Assembly: GCA_036346405.1 (NCBI GenBank)
Contig: CM070558.1
Span: 124,001 to 188,000, forward strand
From: Phyllostachys edulis
Taxonomy: Eukaryota > Streptophyta > Magnoliopsida > Poales > Poaceae
Direction: 5' to 3'
Length of the DNA: 64,000 nucleotides
Part shown: one piece after another, positions 11,741 through 21,307 of the stretch
How positions within the stretch are numbered: position 1 is the stretch's first letter
Layout of the letters: the number at the start of each line of letters is the position of its first letter
Made by a program: the position numbers and the translations under genes
Notes under the pieces: model-generated
Seen by the model: the letters and a program-made list of their open reading frames with translations, nothing else
Database searches by the model: none
Told to the model about the DNA's origin: nothing

Positions 11741-12194
11741 GAGCTAGGGTTTTTTGGGCCCTTTGTCATTGTGGGTTGACGGTAACCAAGCGGGCGTATG
11801 CAGGTGGAGCTTACCCATGCTCGCGCTGGACATCCGATGGGCAAGAGAATTGCCCCCATTTCCATACCCATGGGCAAAGAAAGGCCCTATACCCGCTCCA
11901 TTAGTAGATTTACTCATGCAAGCACGCGGTAATTTGGCATAATTGCCATCCCTAGTTTGAACCCATAATATTAGTTATGAGCCTTAAGATGATTAAGCTG
12001 GAGAATTTGTCCACAGATCCCATGCAAGAAAGGAATTATTAATGATTTACAACTATGAATAGATACGTCTAAAGATTTAGTCCTTTTTAATGTCTCATTG
12101 AGGTATGGATCTGAGAGAACGTATGGAATGGGAGGATAAATCCTCGGATACATAGAAAAAATAACACGAGCCGAGCGGGTGAGCAGATCAGATC

Positions 12195-12429
12195 AGATGG
12201 GGCCCAAACGAAGCGCACCGCCGCACCGGCACCACACCAATTGAAATATCTGAGAAGTCGATCTGGTGATCGCATCTGGTCTAGTGGTTCCTTTCGTCGT
12301 CTCGTCTCGTGTCCTCCTCCCCAACCCCAACCCCAACCCCAACCCCATCCTCATCCCCAGTTCGTCGTCCTATCCCCCAATTCCAGCAAACCCTAATTTC
12401 CCTTCCCTTCCCTTCCCTTCTCTCCTCCG
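12195..12429 (+). promoter_or_regulatory. Promoter and 5' UTR region of the 12430 gene
   Basis: GGGGCCCAAAC near 12199 contains the TCP site-II core GGCCCA. A telo-box AAACCCTAA lies at 12388-12396, just upstream of the ATG. These two motifs together mark many constitutive plant genes. Between them, 12319-12346 is a (CCCCAA)n run with CT-rich sequence around it. No convincing TATA box is seen, in line with a TATA-less housekeeping-type promoter. The transcription start is not defined. Confidence 0.5.
12319..12346. repeat. (CCCCAA)n hexamer run in the 5' leader
   Basis: Five CCCC blocks are separated by AA, so the complementary strand has five GGGG blocks separated by TT, enough for an intramolecular G-quadruplex on the template strand. 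It lies about 85 bases upstream of the start codon. Confidence 0.85.
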
Positions 12430-15400
12430 ATGGGTGCGCCGCCGAGCAGAGAGGAAACCTATTCCTCCTACCCCGACTCCGACGCCGACCAGCAGGAAAC
12501 CTCCCGATCGGAACAAGGAGGAGGAGAAGACGCTCATCGGCCGCCGGTGCCTCTGCGCCAGCAGCTGATGGGAGCCTGCCGCGCCGACGAGCCCCTCAGG
12601 CCCCTACTCACCCTCAACGTCTCATGCGCCGCCGCCGACGACCGCTTCATATCCCACCTCTCCCAGGTAAGGTTCTTCGATTGATGATTCTTTTGTACAA
12701 GAAGAAAATAAGAAAGGAAGCAGTGGTGTTTCGATCCATCCATCCATCGATTGATTCTTTTGCCTCGTCGGTGCAGCACTTCGAGGTGTCGGAGGTCGGT
12801 CTGCTGGCTAGGTGCCTCTGCGTTCCCCTCGTCTCTCTGCGCGTCGGCAACGTCGACCGCCACGGTCCCCTCCTCTGCCCAACAACCATCAGGTAGCCAC
12901 GCTCAAACATATTTTCCTTTCTTTTGCCAACTTTATCTACTGGATTCGATTCTATTGGATGCTTTTGCAGACTCTTGTCTATTTATGTATCAGCAATCCA
13001 TGGAAAAATGACTATGCACATATCGAGCTTTCTTCTAGATTGCATATTCTGTAGACCACCTTCTCATAGTTGTTAGACACAATCACATGAAATGATTAAA
13101 CTCAAGTTAACCAACTATTCGTGCTGCATCTTCCTTCACTGCTTCTTAACTTACTCTCCTCACGTGTAGCTAGCATTTACATGTTATACAAGTTAGTTAG
13201 TCAATCTAATGTTGCTTCACATTGATTATGCAATTAAATTCTCCTTGCAACATCACTGTTTGCTATACTAGCCTTCTGCATTCATGTATGTCCTTTTCTC
13301 CATTCTTTACAAAAAATCACATAGTCGATTAGTTGGTTGAATCACATTCCAAACCAAGTCATTGTAGCCCACAATGCTAAACTTCGATCCGTTCTTGCCT
13401 GCTTGCCACATGTATGTAAAGGATACAGAATTGTGATCTTTAGATTGCTTCTCAGGTAGGTTGCACTGACTCTTGTACTCGGGGTTTGTCTAGCATGTCT
13501 GACACCTGCTGAGCATGGCCACGACCAGACACTTCTTATACTTGTGTTAGGAAATTGTGTGTTCTATCAGTTTGTCTCCACTGGGGCTCTACTTTTGATA
13601 TGTTTTCGCTGACACGGCTAACTTGTTTTTTCTGAGCTACATCTACTTTAGACACAACCTAGCATCTGATTCCATGTAAAGGCACTGCAATATGTTGACT
13701 AAAATTTTGGTATCTCGAATCCTATAAGTTTAGTATGTAAATCATGTTGGGATACGGGTAGGCTACAATAGCTACAAACAAAATTTTCTACCACGCAAAC
13801 CAGGATGCCAAGCAAGTAGATGGTCATAGATCGTTACCACCAGACGCCAGCAGAGCAATGGAAGAAGGGTTGGAGCACTGTCCAACGAAGAGCACGTCGG
13901 TAGTGGTCGAGTCGATCGCTCCTCCAAAGAATCAGATTCCTTGTGAAGATCGCGGATCGTCCTCAAACGCAACAATCGTAGTAGCGCCTCTACGGTATCC
14001 ACACGTCCAGGGAAGGAACAACTGTACGCCGGTGTGCTAGCACCAAATCGCACGGGGAGGCTCTCAAGAAAATGGCGGCTAGGGTTTCGGTAGAGCAACT
14101 CGCGTCAACTCACCACTTCCCAACAGCCTCATGCATCTCTTTATATAGGCCCGTGACGGATCCTATCCAAACACGCTTTACGAATCGTATTCGTACTGGT
14201 TTGTTCCAATCCGTTAAGTGTGTGACCCGTTAGGTTCATGTGTAGTTCGGTTGTGACTCGGAAACCCTTTCCGACCACGAGTCGTAGCGATTCCTAGCAG
14301 AACATAACGATTCCCGAATACACACAAATTATATCGGACGAACCTTAATGCAATATGATCTACGACTGTGTCCTCATCACTTACGACTGTGTCCTATCTC
14401 TATATGACCATTCAGATTTGATCACGACCAACTCGTAACTCTTTACGACTTGTTTTCGACCACTCTGTGATTACGCTCGACCGATCACGACTTGCTTGTA
14501 TCTCCATACGACTTGTCCGTAGTCGGTCGAACTCCGTTTACCTACTCATGTATTCTCCCTTTGCCTCACGATATCCGGTTGAACTCCGGTGAGATGTGGT
14601 GTCATCCATGGATCTGTTCAATGCTTTTCGATCGAGTATCGGATAACCTCATGTGGTCGAACTCTTCGACCACCAAAGGGCATGGCCATGCACTTTCTTT
14701 ATCCGATCACTTCGAGGGCCAAGAGATATCTCTCTGTTATGTTAGGAGGGCAAATCCCATATCCGACCAAATATATCCTCTCGCATGTTTCATAGCATAC
14801 CCAAAGCTACTTTTATAACCACCCGATTAGCGGCGTTTGGCAACCCCTAAGAATGCTATTACACATGTAGGAAACCATGCCGATCTCGTGTCTAAGGATT
14901 ATACATCATCATTGCTTGAGACCAACTAACGACACATAGAATCATAACAATCTCAATAGTGTCTCAAGGTGGGTCTTATCCAACACCATGTTCTCTAACA
15001 CGTGTCCACATTATTGATTCGATATCCCTATATCCATGACCGTGAAATGTGGTCATCAATCAATACATGTGTCGGTCGTGGAGTCACTAGTGTTCCACCA
15101 GGGACTTTCGACTGTGGATATTTTAGAACGACATCATCATAAGTTAAAAGAGCTTCACCAACAAGTCACATACTGTTAATCTTCATGACTGATGATTCAT
15201 TCAAGGAACAAGATGACATATTATCAAATATTGTGAACATAATGAAATATAATCATCTCTATGATTGCCTCTAGGGCATATTTCCAACAAATCAAGCATT
15301 GCTGATCAATAGGTACTTACCTAGCTGCCATTGGAAGTTGAAAAAAATATGTATGATCGTGTAGTTGTGTTGGTGCTTGTGGGGAAAAAAATATATGATG

Positions 15401-18400
15401 TGGTAATACTGCCCATCTATGTTGGTGCATCTTTTTTTCTTAGGAATATGTTAGTGCAACTTAGGCTATCATATTATATTTCATGTTACAAGAGTCAGAT
15501 GGATAAGTTTGGTTAAGTGATGAATTTTCTATTACTTGCATGGGAATAGGTGAGGTGAGTATCACTAGTGACATGATTCAATAGATTTTTCAGTACCATC
15601 ATCTCCAATCTTTAACAAACTGACCATTCCTGTTCTTTCTCTGGTCAGTATAACGTCTTTGGTGCTTCCTGTTCTTTCTATGCCTTTTTTTCATATCAGT
15701 GGCTTTTGATATGTTATTGCTGGCACGGCTAACTTTTTTTTTCTGAGCTATGTCTACTTTAGACACAATGTAGCATCTGATTCCATGTAAAGGTACTGCG
15801 ATATGTTGACTAAAATTTTGGTATCTCGAATCCTTTTAGCATTTAAGTCAAGCATTGTTGATCAATACACACGTACTTAGCTGCCCATGGAAGTTGGAAA
15901 AAAAATATGTATTATCGTGTAGTTGTGTTGGTGCTTTTGGAAGAAAAAATGATGTGTAAATAGTGCCCATCTATGTTGGTGCATCTTTTTTTTCTTAGGA
16001 ATATGTTAGTGCAATTTAGGCTATCATACTATTAGATTTCATGTTACAAGAGTCAGACAGATAAGTTTGATTAAGTGATGAATTTTCTGTTACTTGCATG
16101 GGAATGGGCAAGTATTACAAGTGACATGATTCAATAGATTGTTCAGTACTACCATATCCAATCTTTAACAAACTGACCATCCCTGTTCTTCTCCGGTCAG
16201 TATAGTCTTTGGTGCCTCTTATTCTTTCTATGCCTTTTTCATATCAGTGCCCTAATCCAGTTACACCTGTGGTTCATGCAGTCGCTGTCCTGTGTCTTAC
16301 TACCATATATTTAATACTTCATGAATTTTGTTGCTCTTGTGATTTTCTCTGCTATTTTAGCACTTTGTCTGCTTTCAACATGAACATGTGATTTCTTCCT
16401 TCTTACTTTATGACACATAATAATATCTTTCGAGGGGAGATATTTTCAGCTATCCTCACCTAATTAAGGAGGGATGCATACTAGAGATTGTTGATTCTAG
16501 GATTACATGCTTCATCTTATTAGTGATGGCATTGCTCATCCTACCAAATAAATATATCTTTTCATTTGTAGGTAATTTGGGCGTGTGTCATAATCTCTGA
16601 TATATGAGGAAAGAGAAGGTAGTTTCTTTCATGGCCTTACGATATTATGTTACCTGCGTTGATAATGACTAATCACATACAATTGCAATCATACATGAGA
16701 TTGGATTAATAGGATTCCTTATTATTTGATGCTTTAGATGCTATTTTATAATGGTAGTTTTTATAAAATGTTCTATCACTTCACTATACCCTCTTTCCCA
16801 GGGTTACCCATTACATGCATATATGTCTGCTGTGGCACCCCTTTTTAGTAATAACCTTTAATTTTTCTTTCTATTGAAGTCTCTCTTCTGCTCTTCATTT
16901 AGATGATTTTTTTTACTAATAGTTGTTGTGTATGCCTTTATCAGAGCAAACAGCAATGCTGTTTTGATACTTTTTGATAAATATATTTCTTAGTTATCTT
17001 CTTTTCATTAACAATAGGAAATCAGAGAACTTACATGCACTCATTTCCTATGTACAGAGGGAAGCTGAGCCTTGTTCTTCTGCCTTCATCGAGCATGCGC
17101 ATTACCTTTTCTGATGATGATGGTCATTCAGAGCAACTAGCTCTCTTGAACAATGGCTTCGACGATTCAGAAGTTAGGATTGACGAAATATCAGCTGATA
17201 TATCTGGACGCTCTTTTCTCATCAGGATTTCAGAATCTCAAGTATTTTACTACTGGTGCGCTGAGAAGTCAAAGGAACATGGAATGGAGCTTCTTGCAAA
17301 GGTCTGTATTTGTACTGTCTGCCAACTTTTTACATAAATGTACAATGACCTATATGCAATCTTGATTCTTGACTGTGATATGTACATCTACCGTGGAGAG
17401 CAAAATACAAGAACTTAAGCCTATCCACATGAAACTAAAAACGTCACATAGAATGAAGGTGTCATTGGAAATATACACATACTGATGAGACATTGATTAT
17501 TTTCTTACTTTTTTTGTGTGCACAGATGAAAAATCTACTTCAGGGGAGACCAATGCTCTCTGAGCTCACAGGCATTTCCAATTCACGACTTGATGCTTTT
17601 GCCACTCATCTACATGCTTATCTTCTTACCTCAAGTATTGGGGATGTTAAATCACTGGGATCACTTCATGACTTCCTGAGTACTTCAAGCCCACATGATC
17701 AATATTTGCAATCTCCATCAGTTGTTTCCAAGTCTTTGAGGTTTCGCACCTCTGCAGCTAATGCAACAAAAGCAAGTTCTGTCTATCAAGCCAGTCCGAG
17801 TCCCAGATCTGGCACTTTTAAAGATGGGGTGCCAAGGACCTCTTGTGCAAACATTGTTGGGAGAGATAAGCTGAAGAGGTGTGGGGAATGGTTGAGCCCG
17901 TCAACTGCTCCTGTTGATGCAAATCCTTTGATACCAGAAAGTGTTAGACCTAATTCAACAAGCGAGAAGTGTGATGGGGACTGTTCGAAAAACATTTTGA
18001 CTACAGCTCCTTTAGCCTTGCCTCTTTCATTTCCCTTGCTGCCATCTCTTTATCCTCTAGCGACTCAATGTCCACTGCCTGAGGGTTCTTCAGAGAAACC
18101 ATTTAAGCCTTACTATTGCTGGTGTCCACCATGCCCATCTTCACTACAGTACAGTGTAATCCCTTTGCATATGCCAGTTACATCTGTAGAACCGTTGCCC
18201 CTACCACCTTTGAGTTCACTGCTATCAAATGAACCATCACCTGCTTCAGCAGTTTCTTCAAAGCTGGATACAGCTGATCTCCCCTCGTTTAATCTTCCAT
18301 CGATACTGCATGATCCTTTACTTCACCTGCCGCTCTCTGCTTCACCACTTGTCCCCCTGCATGGTTCACAGGTTCCAACGTTCACACCGTTGATGTATCC

Positions 18401-19311
18401 AGCTGATCTCCCCTCGTTTAATCTTCCATCGATACTGCATGATCTTCACCTGCCGCTTCCTGCTTCACCACTTGTCCCCCTGCATGGTTCACAGGTCCCA
18501 ACATTCGCACCGTTGATGTATCCAGCTGATCTCCCCTCGTTTAATCTTCCATCGATACTGCATGATCCTTTACTTCACCTGCCGCTTCCTGCTTCACCAC
18601 TTGTTCCCCTGCATGGTTCACAGGTTCCAACATTCACACCGTTGATGTATCCAGCTGATCTCCCCTCGTTTAATCTTCCATCGATACTGCATGATCCTTT
18701 ACTTCACCTGCCGCTTCCTGCTTCACCACTTGTTCCCCTGCATGGTTCACAGGTTCCAACATTCACACCATTGATGTCTGATCCCATTGTGCATGTCCCA
18801 GTCATTGATGTGTGTTCCTCCGGCCAGGTTTATCTGGTCAGTTGTGGGGCTTCCATATCTTCAACTGTTCCCCTGCTCCCTAGCTTGAAGCCTCTAATCC
18901 CAGAAACAGAGTCATTGGTTGAGAGAAGTGCTAGGGAAACACTAATGAGGCTTATAGCTTCAACACCACCCGCAAGCAATCCCCAGTTGACCAACATTCT
19001 CCCTGTGTTACTTGCTGATGTGCCTGAAAATATTTCTCGAGCTACTAATGTAAGTCAACGGAAGGTTGTAGTTCAACTCAATTAATTGTTTTTTTTTCAT
19101 GTGGCTTATCTGCCCTTGGTCTATTTCATAGGTGAACAAGAGCAAGCATGTTGGCGTCCATGTGAACGATGAATTTTTTAGTTCATCTTGTGGTGTCAAT
19201 GTGATTGGAAGTGGGATTGCAGCCATGCGCTCGGAGGATGAGGTTTCTAGTGGAGATGATGCTCATGCAACGTTTGTGGAATATGATTATATCAGCGACG
19301 ATTGTGATTAG
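12430..19311 (+). CDS. Unknown plant protein, 766 aa, five exons, possible PH/Pru-like N-terminal domain
   Basis: Exons: 12430-12666, 12777-12892, 17058-17301, 17526-19049 and 19132-19311. All junctions are GT-AG, phases agree (0, 2, 0, 0), and the sum is 767 codons including TAG. Exon 1 starts MGAPPSREETYSSYPDSDAD after a telo-box leader. Residues about 118-210 (RGKLSLVLLP..., then GRSFLIRISESQVFYYWCAE and a helix HGMELLAKMKNLL) have the strand-strand-strand-helix pattern of a PH fold and resemble the Pru domain of Rpn13; this is my inference and not a proven match. A helix-rich stretch follows (LSELTGISNSRLDAFATHLH). The rest is Ser/Pro/Leu rich, with four 43-residue repeats at about 449-616, and the C-terminus is acidic (YDYISDDCD). 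I see no signal peptide, membrane span or catalytic motif. Intron 2 is 4165 bases and contains repeats. The gene model is strong; the function is unknown. Confidence 0.85.
13592..16252 (+). repeat. Imperfect tandem duplication (about 555 bp units) in intron 2, copy 1 split by a solo LTR
   Basis: Copy 1 is 13592-13744 plus 15290-15701; copy 2 is about 15702-16252. Both begin CTTTTGATATG, share GCATCTGATTCCATGTAAAG and GGTATCTCGAATCCT, and continue through matching GTGTAGTTGTGTTGGTGCTT and GAGTCAGA..GATAAGTTTG phrases. The copies differ by scattered substitutions and small indels, so the duplication is not recent. Copy 2 lacks the LTR found in copy 1. Confidence 0.85.
13745..15289 (-). mobile_element. 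Solo LTR of an Angela-type Copia element in intron 2
   Basis: On the plus strand it runs from TGTTGGGATACGGG to GGGCATATTTCCAACA. It is flanked by a perfect 5 bp target duplication AATCA (13740-13744 and 15290-15294). Read on the minus strand it starts TGTTGGAAATATGCCC, the familiar Angela LTR start, and has a TATA box (CTATATAAAG, about 14134-14148). No internal retroelement sequence is present, so it is the product of LTR-LTR recombination. The intron donor and acceptor are untouched. Confidence 0.93.
18273..18777 (+). repeat. Four tandem 43-codon repeats in exon 4
   Basis: Units start at 18273, 18402, 18525 and 18654 (GCTGATCTCCCCTCG), with periods 129, 123 and 129. Each encodes ADLPSFNLPSILHD, then HLPL and SPLVPLHGSQVPTF with small changes. 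Unit 2 lost two codons (6 bases) and all copies stay in frame. DNA identity between units is very high, so the expansion is recent or homogenised. Confidence 0.95.
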
Positions 19312-19872
19312 CAGCATTTTCAGAGAATGTAGCGAGGAGGGTTGTCAATTAGCTAATTGTTGGTACGAAATGCTATAATATTTTGAACGGCTGTTGTCTC
19401 TACATGGTAATAGGCTATATGGGTTAGGCAATGTGATCCTCTGTATGCAGCCTGTTGGCTATAATTTCTCTGCCCTTTTGAAAGGCCCATTTTGTTGAAA
19501 AATGTAATTAGTTGTCTGTACTGTATTTTTAGTTCGACATACTAGAGGCCAACCGGCTAGAGATTTTGGTCATTTGCTCTATTCTGCCTTCAATTACTCT
19601 TTGTTCATAATATATAGTAGTTTTTTTTTCTTTTTAGAAGATTAAAGCTGGTATTCCAAAGCTGCTGCGAAAGAAAATGTTGTGTCCGGTTTATATTGGC
19701 CTGTTGTCGTGGGACAGTGATATGCATTCAAAGTTATACTGCGAAGATTGAGTATTTTGGTTGTTACTGGCGTGCCACGTAGAGATTTGGTATTTTTGAA
19801 GGAAGAGCCGGAATGAATTTAGGAAGCTAGCACGGATCGAGCAGAGAGGAGAAAAACCAATACCCTCAAGCA
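19312..19872 (+). other. 3' UTR and downstream flank of the 12430 gene
   Basis: AT-rich sequence follows the TAG; it probably contains the poly(A) site within the first 200-300 bases, but no single signal stands out. No other gene is seen in this interval. Confidence 0.4.
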
Positions 19873-20463
19873 AATGTCATAAAAGTTTAGTGTCTTGTAA
19901 CCAATTTTGTTTTATACTAAATGCACCAATAAATAAAAGAATAATCTAAGCCTTTCGCAACTACTCACTCGTGATTTACACCAACTGTTATCGATCTACA
20001 CCATCAAACTACATACAATACAATGCACAGCTAGTGCGTATAGCAATTAATTAATTAATGCTTGTATGGCAAATAAAATGCCAACTAGTGTATAACGATG
20101 AGGATGATATGCGGTGGCTTGTATGGGAAAACAAATTCTATGTAGCTGTCTACGGTAGATGAGGGTTTAAATGTCATAAAAGTTTAGTGTCTTGTAACCA
20201 ATTTTGTTTTATACTAAATGCACCAATAAATAAAAGAATAATCTAAGCCTTTCGCAACTACTCACTCGTGATTTACACCAACTGTTATCGATCTACACCA
20301 TCAAACTACATACAATACAATGCACAGCTAGTGCGTATAGCAATTAATTAATTAATGCTTGTATGGCAAATAAAATGCCAACTAGTGTATAACGATGAGG
20401 ATGATATGCGCTGGCTTGTATGGGAAAACAAATTCTATGTAGCTGTCTACGGTAGATGAGGGG
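19873..20463. repeat. Recent tandem duplication, two 297 bp copies
   Basis: AATGTCATAAAAGTTTAG starts at 19873 and again at 20170, and the two copies run in parallel to GATGAGGG (about 20166 and 20463). I found one clear substitution between them (GCGGTGGC versus GCGCTGGC). The unit has no coding potential and includes an ATTAATTAATTAAT tract. Confidence 0.95.
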
Positions 20464-21307
20464 AGTGTTTTGAAGCAGCAGGTTAACATGCGAGCGCGTC
20501 TCTTTACGAGTTCCTAGATTTATTCTCGACTTTCCTATTTTTCGGCTCATGCTAAGAAGGCGCAATCAAGTTGTCATGTATACGAAACTATGAGAACATC
20601 ACATGGGAAAAACTAAGTGAATCCGGACGTTATAATGATAGAATCCTTCTATATAAAAGAAGGCAGAAAAGTAGCTCATTCATGGTGGCCACATGTATCT
20701 TTTTTTTCGGTCCGTCTGATTGTGTTGCTTTTCTCCTCCCCGCCGTCTGATCGGGTTTGCTGCTGGGTTCTCAGGCGGTCCTTCCTGCTCTCCACATGTG
20801 CATGTATCGATCAAGGAGAGGTGCGTGAGGGTTAGCTAGGGTTCTCGGTGCGTTGTTTCCCGTGCACTCAGTCTGTTTCCCGTCTCTCGTCTTCATCGAC
20901 TCTGTTTCTTTCTCCTCGCTCGTGTCACCCGCTCGTGGCACACGTGTACCGCTTGCCCCACTATCATCGCCCACGATGGACCTAGCACACCCCACCTCCT
21001 CGCGCATCCTGAAGCATCGACTGCATCGTCTTGGCGGCCGGTCGCCCGCCTCTTCCCCCCTCGACTCCATCCCCGTCACAATTCCTCTTCACAGTGTCGC
21101 CACTTCCTCTTCTCCTGCCCCCCCCACCGCCATCTCCGCTCTCTCTCCTGCGCCTTTCGCTTCCCGCGACACGGCTCCCCTCCCTAACTCCTCCCTACTG
21201 CCATCTGCTTGCGCCGCCCCCACGCTAGCGTCCTCCCGTCTCTTGCCCTTCGCCCGCGCCGCCCCCCGCCACGCGCCTCCTCCACTTCGCCCGCACCGCA
21301 GCAAACC
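20464..21307. other. No certain gene; hairpin plus GC-rich Pro/Ser-coding block
   Basis: CCTTCTATATAAAAGAAGG near 20645 forms a 6 bp stem hairpin and resembles some Helitron 5' starts, but I cannot confirm an element. Bases 20850-21300 are C/T-rich; the 152-codon plus frame is Ser/Pro/Ala-rich low complexity and ends where the Angela LTR fragment begins. It could be an exon captured or broken by repeats. Confidence 0.35.

Larger units (their letters stand above)
9766..11954. mobile_element. Non-autonomous hAT transposon carrying captured host gene sequence (Pack-hAT)
   Basis: The ends are inverted: TAGGGATGGCAAT at 9766-9778 and its reverse complement ATTGCCATCCCTA at 11942-11954. They are flanked by a perfect 8 bp target duplication GTTTGAAC at 9758-9765 and 11955-11962, the size made by hAT transposases. 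Both subterminal zones are rich in CGGGTA and GCCCAT words, typical of transposase-binding subterminal repeats. There is no hAT transposase ORF in the 2189 bp, so the element is non-autonomous. The interior holds minus-strand exons of a proteasome alpha-2 gene (10370-11214) and a GC-rich coding-like block (11280-11740). The perfect target duplication suggests a fairly young insertion. Confidence 0.92.

Noticed and set aside
20645..20663. CCTTCTATATAAAAGAAGG as a Helitron 5' end
   Set aside because: Only a weak resemblance; no matching 3' terminus was found at a plausible distance.
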